From: Pontibacter litorisediminis | Lineage (GTDB): Bacteria; Bacteroidota; Bacteroidia; Cytophagales; Hymenobacteraceae | DNA length: 64,000 nucleotides | Reading direction: 5' to 3' | Assembly: GCF_029360645.1 (NCBI RefSeq) | Contig: NZ_JARDUA010000006.1 | Coordinates: 1 to 64,000, forward strand | Shown here: one piece after another, positions 36,391 through 44,807 of the stretch | Numbering within the stretch: position 1 is the stretch's first letter | How the letters are laid out: each line of letters opens with the position of its first letter | Notes under the pieces: model-generated | Told to the model about the DNA's origin: nothing | Database searches by the model: none | What the model saw: the letters and a program-made list of their open reading frames with translations, nothing else | Program-made: the position numbers and the translations under genes

Positions 36391-37140
36391 TTAAAACGTG
36401 AGATGGGTGTAGTCGCCGGGGACGCCAAACGGAAAGCTAAGCGGTTCCTCCGAAACAGTAACACGGCTGTGCTTCAAGGTGAAATCAGACACTTCGCCTT
36501 TCTGCAGCACCTGTGCCACCAGTTCATAGGCAAAGGGCACCTGCCCGATCGGGGTAAAGCTGTTATACTTTACAGTGATCGTGTTGCCTGTGTTAACATC
36601 CTTTGCGTTCAGCTGCTGCAGCTTGTTGTTCAGGCTGCTGATAAAGTAGTCGAAGGTGAGGTTCTGCCGCTGCTGCTGTATGTGGCTGCGGTCTTCCTGC
36701 GCCATAATTTTCTCGGAGCCCATTGCCTGGTAGTTGCCTAGCAGGATGGCCTGCAGCACCTCAAAGTTCACATCCACCTGCAGCTTGCTGCGCAGGAAGC
36801 GGTAGTCGGTGGCCACATACTCTTTTTTCAGGCGGTTCATGAAGTACACCGAGTCGGGCGTCAGCATCATGCGGGCGGCCTCAATGCCCAACCCTGGTAG
36901 CACTGATACCCAAATCACGCTATCCTTCTGCATCCGGATGCTGACGCCGGAGGACAAGTTATCGTTCTTGTCGTTCAGGGTGATCTGGGCCTTGCTGCTG
37001 AGGTAGGAAAAATCGAGGTTCTCTACTTTTACGGCGCCAACCGTGGTGGTGGCTGCAGTGGCGGAGGTAGGTACAGTATCTTTCTTACAGCTTGCCAATA
37101 GCAGCAAACCGCACAGGAAAAGCAATAGCTGCTTACTCAT
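36391..37140 (-). CDS. DUF4292 lipoprotein
   Basis: 249-residue lipoprotein with lipobox LLASC (Cys about residue 18). The body is typical of DUF4292, a Bacteroidota family with a LolA/LolB-like half-barrel: VSIRMQKDSVIWVSVLPGLGIEAARMMLTP, of which I quote only the recognisable pattern, then DSVYFMNRLKKEYV. A role in lipoprotein or lipid handling at the outer membrane is inferred from the fold. Its start overlaps the end of the TPR gene by eight bases, and an EnvC-like gene follows. Confidence 0.88.
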   Translation of the reverse strand: MSKQLLLFLCGLLLLASCKKDTVPTSATAATTTVGAVKVENLDFSYLSSKAQITLNDKNDNLSSGVSIRMQKDSVIWVSVLPGLGIEAARMMLTPDSVYFMNRLKKEYVATDYRFLRSKLQVDVNFEVLQAILLGNYQAMGSEKIMAQEDRSHIQQQRQNLTFDYFISSLNNKLQQLNAKDVNTGNTITVKYNSFTPIGQVPFAYELVAQVLQKGEVSDFTLKHSRVTVSEEPLSFPFGVPGDYTHLTF

Positions 37141-38890
37141 AAAGTTTTTTCTCTTTTATCTTTCTGTCGATAAAGGCGGAGGCTTCGCCCTTAAGCTTGG
37201 CTTTTTGCCATTGGCTTACGGCCTCTTCTTTCTTGCCGAGTTTAAACAGCACATCGCCGTAATGCTCCACGATGGTGGCATCGTCGGAGATGGCCACGGC
37301 TTGCTCCAGGAACTTGCGGGCCTCGGTGTAGTTGCCCATTTTGTACAGCACCCACGCATAAGTATCCAGGTAAGTGGGGTTGGTTGGATGTTGCTTTACC
37401 AAGCGTTCCGACATTTGCCGGGCTTTTTCCAGCCCATCCCCCCTCAGCGACAGAAAATAGCTGTAGTTGTTGAGTACGTGCTCGTTGTTGGCATCCTGCA
37501 CCAGCACAGCTTCATAGGCGGCGTCAGACTTCTCGTAATTTTTAAGGGAGTTGTAGGCATCGCCCAGTTGCATGTTAAACTGCATCACCAGCTCCGGCTC
37601 GCCTACCGAAAGACGCTTGCCGTACTCCAGGGCCTTCACTGCCTTTTCAAAGTTCTTCTCTATCAAATGGCCGGTGCCGCTGTAAAACCAGAAAACGGCT
37701 TGGTTCGGGAAAAGCTCAAGCGCCTGTTCGGCATGTTTCACCATGGCGGCAGGCTCCTCCAGCTCCGCGTCCAGCAGCACAATCTGTTGCCATATCTTAA
37801 AATGGGAGTCATCTAGCTTCACGGCCTTCAGGTAATTGTCGCGGGCCACCTGCTTCTTTCCGACAATGGTCTGCAGGTCGGCGGCCACAGCATAGGCCTT
37901 GGCTTCTTCCGGATGCTTCTCTATCGTCAGGTCCACCAGTTCCAGGGCCACCGGCTCAATTTTGGGGTCAGGCAGTTGCCGGATGAAATCCACCAGTATG
38001 CGTACTTTGGTGTCGATGTCGAGTTCTGCGCTGGCGAAAGCCTGTTTCACCTGGCGCTCAGACTCCTCCAGCTCACCTTTCTGGCGGTACAGGTCGGAAA
38101 GCATCAGGTGGGCAAAAGGGTTGCCGGCCTCCAGGCGCAGGGCCTTATTCAGGGTAGAAATGGCATCGTCGGGGCGGCGGGAGGCGTTGTAGAGCTCGGC
38201 CTGGGCCAAAAAGTAGCGCACCTCCGTTGGGTAAGCCTTCAGCAGCTTCTCGCCCTCGGCAATGGCCTTGTCCACGTTCTTCTGACGCAGGTAGATCTGC
38301 TGGCGGTTTACCAGCAGCTGCTCCATCTCCCCAAACTCTTTCTCAATGCGCTCATAGGTTTTCAGTGCATCCTCGTAACGCGACTGCGACAAGTATAGAT
38401 CGGCCAGGTTAAAGAGGTACTCGTTGGAGTTGGGCACATTGGCCAACAGGTCATTGAAGGCCTGGGCAGCGGCATCATACTGCTGTAGCTCCGTGTTGAG
38501 CTGGGCCAGCAGCAGGTAATAATAGGCGTTCTTCTTCTCCAGCTTCACGGCGGCCTGGGCGAAAGGCATCGCCGACTTCGGCTCCTTCAGTTGCAGGTAG
38601 GTTTCGCCGATCTTGTAGTTCAGGGCAGCGTTGTTGGGGGTAACGGTGTAGGCTTTTTGAAAAAGCTGGAGGGCTTGTTGATAGTCCTCCAGCATAAAAT
38701 ATCTCATGCCATCCAGAAACATCGCCTCGCTTATCTGCCTGTCGCGCTCGCTCGGGGCCTGCACTACGGGGGCCGGTGCCTCCTGGGTGGCTTTGGCCCT
38801 CTTCTTTTTAGACGATTGCGCCGTGCTTTCGCCAGTGGCAAGCAAGGCCAGGCAGCAGGTGGCAAGTATGATGTTTCTGAATGTAGTCAT
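37133..38890 (-). CDS. Secreted tetratricopeptide-repeat protein
   Basis: 585 residues made almost entirely of TPR units from about residue 50 to the end, for example ALQLFQKAYTVTPNNAALNY, AAQAFNDLLANVPNSNEYLF and KSDAAYEAVLVQDANNEHVL. The N-terminus is a signal peptide ending GESTA before QSSKKK, so the repeats are periplasmic. It is probably a scaffold; partners are unknown. It lies four bases after the nucleotidyltransferase stop and overlaps the next gene. Confidence 0.9.
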   Translation of the reverse strand: MTTFRNIILATCCLALLATGESTAQSSKKKRAKATQEAPAPVVQAPSERDRQISEAMFLDGMRYFMLEDYQQALQLFQKAYTVTPNNAALNYKIGETYLQLKEPKSAMPFAQAAVKLEKKNAYYYLLLAQLNTELQQYDAAAQAFNDLLANVPNSNEYLFNLADLYLSQSRYEDALKTYERIEKEFGEMEQLLVNRQQIYLRQKNVDKAIAEGEKLLKAYPTEVRYFLAQAELYNASRRPDDAISTLNKALRLEAGNPFAHLMLSDLYRQKGELEESERQVKQAFASAELDIDTKVRILVDFIRQLPDPKIEPVALELVDLTIEKHPEEAKAYAVAADLQTIVGKKQVARDNYLKAVKLDDSHFKIWQQIVLLDAELEEPAAMVKHAEQALELFPNQAVFWFYSGTGHLIEKNFEKAVKALEYGKRLSVGEPELVMQFNMQLGDAYNSLKNYEKSDAAYEAVLVQDANNEHVLNNYSYFLSLRGDGLEKARQMSERLVKQHPTNPTYLDTYAWVLYKMGNYTEARKFLEQAVAISDDATIVEHYGDVLFKLGKKEEAVSQWQKAKLKGEASAFIDRKIKEKKLYE

Positions 38891-38893
38891 GTG

Positions 38894-39901
38894 TTACTCC
38901 GCAAGTGTATTGTAGTCGCCGAGGCTGAGGTCAGACTGGCGCCCCTCATACACAACAAAGTTGCCGAGCATTGAGTTTGCAACGTTGCCGTTTTTGAGGA
39001 TGGTGTTCTCCTGAACAATGGAGTTGCTCACCACGGAGTTTTCTACGCTTGTGCCGTTGCCAATGGAAACATGCGGGCCAACCACCGAGTTGGTGATCCG
39101 GGCGTTTTCGCCAATGTAAACAGGCGGGATAATGACTGCGTTCTCCAGCTTTGCCGACGAGGCCACCAGGCCTTCCTCATCCTTTATATACTCTAAATAG
39201 CGTTGGTTAGTATAAACGGTTGCGTTTTTATTTCCGCAATCGAGCCACTCCGAGATAACGGCAGGTATAAACTTGGTGCCTTTGTTCTTCATGTTCTCCA
39301 GGGCGTTGGTCAGTTGGTACTCGCCTTTGTCCTTGATGTCGTTGTCGAGCAGGTACTGCAGCTCGTCGCGCAGGTATGCCCCGTCGCGGAAGTAGTAGAT
39401 ACCGATAATGGCCAGGTCGGAGATAAACTCCTGCGGCTTCTCCACAAAGTCAGTGATCTCGTTGTTCTCGTTCAGCTTGATCACGCCGAAGGGGCGCGGG
39501 TCCTCCACGCGCTGCACCCAAATCGTGCCGTCGGCGTTGGTGTCGAGCTGGAAGTCGGCCTTGAAAAGCGTGTCGGCGAAAGCCACTACCACTTTGCCTT
39601 CTAAAGACTCTTTGGCGCAAAGGATGGCGTGGGCTGTGCCCAGTGCTTCCTCTTGGTATACAATCGTGCCTTTGGCTCCGATCTGGGTAGCGATTTCCCT
39701 CAGGTCGTTCTCCACTTCCTCTCCGAAGTGCCCGATAATGAAGGCCACTTCCTCAATCGGCTCGTGGCATACTTTAGCGATATCCTCCACCAGGCGCTGC
39801 ACAATCGGCTTGCCTGCGATAGGGATAAGCGGTTTCGGTACTGTAAGTGTGTGGGGGCGCATGCGCTTGCCCATTCCGGCCATCGGTATGATAATCCTCA
39901 T
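38894..39901 (-). CDS. Nucleotide-sugar pyrophosphorylase
   Basis: 335-residue NDP-sugar pyrophosphorylase. The N-terminal NTP-transferase domain begins MRIIIPMAGMGKRMRPHTL, then PKPLIPIAGKPIV, giving the GxGxRxxPxT...PKP signature; VYQEEALGTAHAI binds the base and VVVAFADTLF includes the metal-binding Asp. The C-terminus (~250-335) shows left-handed beta-helix hexapeptide repeats (IGENARITNSVVGPHVSIGN). Candidate products are dTDP-glucose, UDP-glucose or GDP-mannose; I cannot choose. It sits with a flippase in an envelope operon. Confidence 0.88.
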   Translation of the reverse strand: MRIIIPMAGMGKRMRPHTLTVPKPLIPIAGKPIVQRLVEDIAKVCHEPIEEVAFIIGHFGEEVENDLREIATQIGAKGTIVYQEEALGTAHAILCAKESLEGKVVVAFADTLFKADFQLDTNADGTIWVQRVEDPRPFGVIKLNENNEITDFVEKPQEFISDLAIIGIYYFRDGAYLRDELQYLLDNDIKDKGEYQLTNALENMKNKGTKFIPAVISEWLDCGNKNATVYTNQRYLEYIKDEEGLVASSAKLENAVIIPPVYIGENARITNSVVGPHVSIGNGTSVENSVVSNSIVQENTILKNGNVANSMLGNFVVYEGRQSDLSLGDYNTLAE

Positions 39902-39954
39902 AGCTATTTTTTTGTATCTGGTTTTTATGTTCGAGCTACAGCCCTTTGCTGTAG

Positions 39955-40050
39955 CTTAGTTATTCGGTGTTGACTATCCGTTACTGGTTGTTCGTTACTC
40001 GTTGCTTGTTGCTCATTAACCGGATTTATTCTTGTGCGCGATTAACGAGC
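39955..40050. repeat. Short GTTACTCGTTGC-type repeats
   Basis: Low-complexity tract between dut and the nucleotidyltransferase with repeated near-copies of GTTACTCGTTGCTTGTTGCTC and an inverted version, TTAACGAGCAACGAC. The copies can pair as a stem. Too short and irregular to be a CRISPR array. Confidence 0.45.
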
Positions 40051-40055
40051 AACGA

Positions 40056-40508
40056 CTACTTAACCCCGGTGCTGCCGTAGCCGCCTGCGCCGCGTTCGGT
40101 GTCGGAGAGGGAGGCGGCTTGCTGCCACGCCACGCGCTCATACTTTGCCACCACCATCTGAGCGATGCGCTCGCCGTCTTCCACCACAAAATCCTGGTCC
40201 GACAGGTTTACCAGCAGCACTTTTATCTCGCCACGGTAATCCGCATCAATGGTGCCCGGGCTGTTGACGATGGAGATGCCGTGCTTATAGGCCAGTCCGC
40301 TTCTGGGGCGGATCTGCGCCTCGTGCCCCTCCGGCAGCTCTATGAAGAGCCCCGTCGGGATGAGCGCGCGTTGTAGTGGCTTCAACGTAACAGGTGCATC
40401 CAGGTTGGCCCGTAGGTCCATGCCCGCGGAATGTATGGTTTGGTAGCCCGGCAAGTCGTGCTTGGATTGGTTAATGACGTTAACCGGGAGGTTCTTGTTG
40501 TTCATCAT
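40056..40508 (-). CDS. dut: Deoxyuridine 5'-triphosphate nucleotidohydrolase
   Basis: Trimeric dUTPase of 150 residues, hydrolysing dUTP to dUMP and pyrophosphate. All five family motifs are visible: [44 protein letters not shown] and the C-terminal [10 protein letters not shown]. The first two codons are both ATG, so the start could be one codon shorter. It lies between the flippase and nucleotidyltransferase in one transcription unit. Confidence 0.96.
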   Translation of the reverse strand: MMNNKNLPVNVINQSKHDLPGYQTIHSAGMDLRANLDAPVTLKPLQRALIPTGLFIELPEGHEAQIRPRSGLAYKHGISIVNSPGTIDADYRGEIKVLLVNLSDQDFVVEDGERIAQMVVAKYERVAWQQAASLSDTERGAGGYGSTGVK

Positions 40509-40523
40509 CTCTAAATATACACA

Positions 40524-42020
40524 TTAAAGTTTAAGGAGCCTGGAGCGCTCCCGCAGCCACACAATAACCAGGAAAGCCGCGCAGATGGCCAGGTGGTAGG
40601 CATGGCGCAGCCAAAAGTGCTCGATGTCAACGCCTAAGGCCAACCATACTAGCCCCACCGCCAGTAAAATGTAGGCGGTTATACTTTTTACCGGGTAGGG
40701 GATAGGGTAGTGGCGCTGGCCCAAAACGTAACTTGCCAGAGCCATGCTAAAGTAGCAGATAAGGGTGGCGATGGCCGAGCCCATGTAGCCGATGACAGGA
40801 ATGAGCAGCAGGTTGAAAAGTATGGTGACGGCCGCGCCGCCGAAGCTGATGTAGGTGCCGTACGTTGTCTTGTCTGTTAGCTTGAACCACACCGAAAGGT
40901 TGTAGTACACGCCCAGGAACAGGTTGGCCAGCAGCAGCACCGGCACCACCATGATACCTTCGCGGTAGGCCTCGCTGCGCAGGAACAAGGCAAAATCCTC
41001 AAGGTTCGCCGAGATGAAGAGGAAGATGAAGGCACAGGCGATCACGAACCACTTCATGATAAGGGCAAAGGTCCGCGGCGAGTTCTTGTCCTCAGCTTGC
41101 GAGAAGAAGAACGGCTCGGCGGCATAGCGGAAGGCCTGTATGGCCAGCGTCATGAAAATGGCTAGCTTGTAACAGGCGCTGTAGATGCCCACCACGGCCT
41201 CATTGCTGTGCTGGGGGTAGAATCCCTCCGGCAGCCACTCCTCCAGCAGGATACGGTCAATCACCTCGTTTACCATGCCGGCCATGCCCATAAACAGCAG
41301 GGGGTACGCGTAAGAGAGCATCGGGCGCAGCAACTCCTTGTTCAGCTCGAACCGGAAGATGCTGAACTCGCGCCACAGCATGGGGATGAGCAGCGCATTG
41401 GCCACCAGGTTGATCAGGAAAATGTAGCCGATGCCAAAATCCGGGTCATAAATTTGCGACACCAGCGGCCGTAACTCCTGCAGGTAAGCCCCATCGTAAA
41501 TATGGCGGCAAACGACCAGGAAGAACAGGTTGGCCCCCACGGTTATAAGAATGTTCGCCAGTTTGATGGAGGCGAACTTAACGGCCTTGTTCTGCAGCCG
41601 GAGCCAGGCAAAGGGTATGGCTACAATGGCATCAATGGCAAGTATAACTGCCAGCCAAATAATGTAGTTCTGCTCCTGCGCGGAATAGCCCTTGTAGTCG
41701 GCAATAGCCCCGGAGCCAAGTATGAGTACAGCCGTAAAGGCTAGGCTGGAGCCAACGATAAGGCTGAGCACCTGGTTGTAGAGCTTTCGCTGATCGGCAC
41801 CGGGTTTATTGGCAAACCGGAAAAAGGCCGTCTCCATACCATACGTGTACAGTATGTTGAAGAAGCCCACAAAGGCATACAGGTACGACACCACGCCATA
41901 CTCTGCCGGCAGAAAGACGGAGGTATAAACGGGTACGAGCAGGTAATTTAAGGCTCTGCCTACGATACTGCTTAAACCGTAGGCAGCAGTTTGCCCGACC
42001 AATTTCTTGGCTATACTCAT
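40524..42020 (-). CDS. Polysaccharide flippase (Wzx/MATE-like)
   Basis: 498-residue membrane protein with about 14 hydrophobic segments, opening KKLVGQTAAYGLSSIVGRAL and LVPVYTSVFLPAEYGVVSYL, the usual start of Bacteroidota polysaccharide biosynthesis flippases of the MOP superfamily. It probably moves a lipid-linked sugar across the inner membrane; the exact substrate is unknown. Genes for the nucleotidyltransferase and dut follow in the same unit, but no glycosyltransferases are near. Confidence 0.88.
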   Translation of the reverse strand: MSIAKKLVGQTAAYGLSSIVGRALNYLLVPVYTSVFLPAEYGVVSYLYAFVGFFNILYTYGMETAFFRFANKPGADQRKLYNQVLSLIVGSSLAFTAVLILGSGAIADYKGYSAQEQNYIIWLAVILAIDAIVAIPFAWLRLQNKAVKFASIKLANILITVGANLFFLVVCRHIYDGAYLQELRPLVSQIYDPDFGIGYIFLINLVANALLIPMLWREFSIFRFELNKELLRPMLSYAYPLLFMGMAGMVNEVIDRILLEEWLPEGFYPQHSNEAVVGIYSACYKLAIFMTLAIQAFRYAAEPFFFSQAEDKNSPRTFALIMKWFVIACAFIFLFISANLEDFALFLRSEAYREGIMVVPVLLLANLFLGVYYNLSVWFKLTDKTTYGTYISFGGAAVTILFNLLLIPVIGYMGSAIATLICYFSMALASYVLGQRHYPIPYPVKSITAYILLAVGLVWLALGVDIEHFWLRHAYHLAICAAFLVIVWLRERSRLLKL

Positions 42021-42054
42021 GCGTTCTATTTCAGGGTCGGGGAGGGGCTTGTAC

Positions 42055-42837
42055 TTAGTTTCCGGTGAAGTTGGCTTTGCGCTTCTCTATAAAGGCGCTG
42101 GTGCCTTCTACAAAATCCTCGGAGGTGCAGCAGCGGGCAAAGGCGTTAGCCTCTGTCTGGTAGCCGTTCTCGTCGTTGTTGAATACCGCGTTCACGCACT
42201 CAATCACCAGCCCAACGGCCAGCGGCGCCTTGCTCATGATTTTCTCCATGATCTCCACGCACTTATCCATCAATTGCTCCTGCGGTACCACGTGGTTCGC
42301 CAGGCCAAGCTGCAGCGCCTCCTGCGCATTCACCATATCGGCAGTCATCATCAGTTCCACGGCTTTCCCCTTGCCGATGAGCTGCGTCAGGCGCTGTGTG
42401 CCGCCGTAACCCGGTATCAGGCCCAGGTTTACTTCCGGCTGCCCGAAACGCGCGTTCTCTGCCGCCACCCGTATGTGGCAGGCCATGGCCAGTTCGCAGC
42501 CCCCGCCCAGGGCAAAGCCGTTCACGGCAGCGATCACAGGCTTCGTGCTGCGCTCAATCATGGCAAACACATCCTGGCCGCGCTCGGCAAAGCTGCGGGC
42601 GGTCACCTCGCTCAGCTCGGCGATCTCCGTTATATCGGCACCGGCCACAAATGCCTTGGAGCCGGCCCCCGTAATAATGGCACCTTTGATGCTGGCATCG
42701 TCATACACCTGCTGCATCGCGTTTCGGATCTCCCGGATCGTCTCGATGTTGAGCGCGTTCATTTTATCGGCGCGGTTGATGGTGATAAAGAGAATGCCAT
42801 TTTGCTGGTCGAGCAGCAGGTTTTCGTATATTGCCAT
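42055..42837 (-). CDS. Enoyl-CoA hydratase/isomerase family protein
   Basis: 260-residue crotonase-fold enzyme. The oxyanion and catalytic segments are intact: AFVAGADITEI, FALGGGCELAMACHIRVA (first catalytic Glu) and RFGQPEVNLGLIPGYGGTQRL (second catalytic Glu; cited as two overlapping parts of the site). Both glutamates fit a hydratase acting in fatty-acid oxidation or butanoyl-CoA formation. The frame opens at TTG 42852, but ATG 42837 is the natural start (MAIYENL). It stands 34 bases before the flippase start and may share its transcript. Confidence 0.92.
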   Translation of the reverse strand: MAIYENLLLDQQNGILFITINRADKMNALNIETIREIRNAMQQVYDDASIKGAIITGAGSKAFVAGADITEIAELSEVTARSFAERGQDVFAMIERSTKPVIAAVNGFALGGGCELAMACHIRVAAENARFGQPEVNLGLIPGYGGTQRLTQLIGKGKAVELMMTADMVNAQEALQLGLANHVVPQEQLMDKCVEIMEKIMSKAPLAVGLVIECVNAVFNNDENGYQTEANAFARCCTSEDFVEGTSAFIEKRKANFTGN

Positions 42838-42880
42838 AGTTGTAGGTTTCAATTCTTATCAGAATCTTTTTTCTTTGCCA

Positions 42881-42888
42881 CAAATATA
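42881..42888 (-). promoter_or_regulatory. Candidate enoyl-CoA hydratase -7 box
   Basis: The minus strand reads TATATTTG, a perfect TAnnTTTG, about 44 bases before the ATG at 42837. Next to it GGATT-N6-AATCC (42890-42906 region) forms a small inverted repeat. Confidence 0.45.
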
Positions 42889-43003
42889 AGGATTTAGTTC
42901 AATCCGGAACAGCGGTGGCGCTTGCTGCCTGTTAGCGGACGAAAGTGTAGGGAGTTTTGTTGCCGGCTTTGCCGCTGCTGCTCTCTTTCTAAAGTATATT
43001 ATC

Positions 43004-44068
43004 ATGCTCTTTTATTCCCGACGCCCTTTCACGGTTCTTCTTACAGTTTTCTTTGCGCTCTCTTTTTTGGACTCCCTGGCTCAGCGCCCTGATGTTGTGC
43101 CGCCCGCTGTGAACCGTGCTGTTCTATTGCCGCCTGTTGATGCAGCGCCCCTTACTGTGCCGCTGGTAGCCAAGCGGCAGATTGCCGCATCCCCGGTCGT
43201 GGCGTCCCCCAAGGTAAACATCTGGGACTTTGGGGGTATCGGTTCTGTCAACTTCAGCCAGGTGAGCCTGTCTAACTGGGCGGCCGGCGGCCAGAACACG
43301 GTTTCGGTGCTGGGAAATGCTAACCTGTACGCTAACTATAACCAGGGCAAACACACCTGGAACAACTCGCTTGACCTGACATATGGCCTGGTGAAGCTGG
43401 AGGGGAAGCGCGTGCAGAAGAGCGATGATAAAATGGAGCTGAACCTGAAGTACGGCTACCGCGCCTCCAAGCGCTGGTTTTACACCGGGCAGATGAACCT
43501 GAAAACGCAGCTGACACCCACCTATACCATCACCCGGGACACGTTGCGCTCCAATTTCTTTGCCCCGGCCTTTATACTTGCCTCACTAGGTATGGACTAC
43601 AAGCCCAACGAGAAGCTGTCGGTGTTTATTTCGCCTTTTACGGGCAAATTTACCATAGTAGAGAGCCAAATGCTGGCTGACAAAGGCGCTTTCGGGGTGG
43701 AGCGCGCCCGGAAAGATGCGGAGGGCAACCCAATTCCCGGCACAGGCAAGCACCTGCGCCGCGAGTTTGGTGGCTACGTGAACGTGCGCTACAAGAATGA
43801 GGTACTGAAGAACATCACGCTGCAGTCGAAGCTGGACCTTTTCTCCAATTACCTGCGCGAGCCCGAAAATGTGGACCTGAACTGGGAGAACCTGATCAAT
43901 TTTAAGGTAAACAAAGTGGTATCGGCCAGCTTTTTTGCACACATGATCTATGATGACGACGTGAAGATAGACGTGGACCGGTCGGGCGATGATAAGGTGG
44001 ACGGAAAGGGGCCGCGCCTGCAGGTGAAGCAGACTCTCGGCATAGGGATATCGTACAAATTTAAATAG
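43004..44068 (+). CDS. DUF3078 outer-membrane-type protein
   Basis: 354-residue exported protein. After a signal peptide (ending SLA before QRPD), a Pro/Val-rich spacer leads to the DUF3078 core: WDFGGIGSVNFSQVSLSNWA, then NLYANYNQGKHTWNNSLDL and many alternating strands, ending QTLGIGISYKFK. The terminal Phe-Lys strand and pattern suggest a small outer-membrane beta-barrel. The family is common in Bacteroidota and has no known function. It is divergent from the enoyl-CoA hydratase gene. Confidence 0.88.
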   Translation: MLFYSRRPFTVLLTVFFALSFLDSLAQRPDVVPPAVNRAVLLPPVDAAPLTVPLVAKRQIAASPVVASPKVNIWDFGGIGSVNFSQVSLSNWAAGGQNTVSVLGNANLYANYNQGKHTWNNSLDLTYGLVKLEGKRVQKSDDKMELNLKYGYRASKRWFYTGQMNLKTQLTPTYTITRDTLRSNFFAPAFILASLGMDYKPNEKLSVFISPFTGKFTIVESQMLADKGAFGVERARKDAEGNPIPGTGKHLRREFGGYVNVRYKNEVLKNITLQSKLDLFSNYLREPENVDLNWENLINFKVNKVVSASFFAHMIYDDDVKIDVDRSGDDKVDGKGPRLQVKQTLGIGISYKFK

Positions 44069-44160
44069 AAGGAATTTTCTGCAGCGGCGTTGCGTTTTGC
44101 AAAAAATGTATACTTTTAGAACCTGTTTGCGTTGTATACATGAAACGTTAACAAGCTGTT

Positions 44161-44511
44161 ATGAAGAAACTAATTCTGTTGTTGTTTTCTCTTGGAATTG
44201 TACTTTGTGTTTCGGAAGCCAAAGCCCAGTCGTCTTTAAGTAGCGATAGCGGGAAGGATGAATATTGGGGAACTGCCAAGGCTGACACCAAAGGCGCTTC
44301 TGTAGATGCCGTTGACCGCCGTTCTTCCGGCTTGGATGCCCGCTTTAACACCTATGAGGGTGAAACACGCTCTAGCTTTGCCAAAAGGAGGATTGCCAAC
44401 AGCAAGCGCATGAAAGAGATTCTGAAGAAGGAGGATAAAATGATGAAGAAGCGTAAGCGTGACCGAAGCAAGCTGAAGCGCATGGGGCTGCTGAAAGGGC
44501 CCAACGACTAA
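44161..44511 (+). CDS. Small secreted basic protein, hypothetical
   Basis: 116-residue protein with a clear signal peptide (MKKLILLLFSLGIVLCVSEA, cut before QSSLSS). The mature protein is hydrophilic: an Asp/Gly/Ser-rich first half and a C-terminal ~45 residues dominated by Lys and Arg (KKEDKMMKKRKRDRSKLKRM). I do not recognise a family. It follows the DUF3078 gene by 92 bases and is followed by a terminator. The basic tail could bind nucleic acid or acidic polymers; that is speculation. Confidence 0.65.
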   Translation: MKKLILLLFSLGIVLCVSEAKAQSSLSSDSGKDEYWGTAKADTKGASVDAVDRRSSGLDARFNTYEGETRSSFAKRRIANSKRMKEILKKEDKMMKKRKRDRSKLKRMGLLKGPND

Positions 44512-44561
44512 TGCCTTCACAGAGAACGTAAGAGAAGCAAATACAATGTCCTGTAAAGTAT

Positions 44562-44602
44562 AAAAGGGCTGCTCCCCAAAAGGGAGGCAGCCCTTTCTCT
44601 TT
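44562..44602 (+). terminator. Terminator after the small secreted protein
   Basis: Arms AAAGGGCTGC-TCCC and GGGA-GGCAGCCCTTT (one bulge) form a hairpin followed by CTCTTTT on the plus strand. An AAGTATA word directly precedes it. Confidence 0.7.
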
Positions 44603-44748
44603 TCCAGGCCTTGCTGCGCCTGCACATCCACGCTGCAGCGACTAGAGAAGACGCTACCTTGCTTGTTGGCTTAGTTTACCAGCCTCGGCTTCTGTTGCTA
44701 TACTCCAACAGGAGGCACAAGTATAGCAGGTGCTTTGGGTACAAAGCC

Positions 44749-44790
44749 AAAGGGCCCCGGCACTTTCAGTTGCCGGGGCCCTTTTATACT
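44749..44790. terminator. infB terminator
   Basis: A perfect 14-bp stem AAAGGGCCCCGGCA with an 8-nt loop lies 24 bases past the infB stop. The plus-strand side continues TTTTATACTT. The 146 bases between this and the previous terminator hold nothing I recognise. Confidence 0.8.
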
Positions 44791-44807
44791 TATGTGCTGC
44801 GCTGCTG

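Noticed and set aside
39955..40050. Possible CRISPR-like repeats (GTTACTCGTTGC family)
   Set aside because: Copies are short, irregular and adjacent rather than separated by unique spacers, and no cas gene is present.
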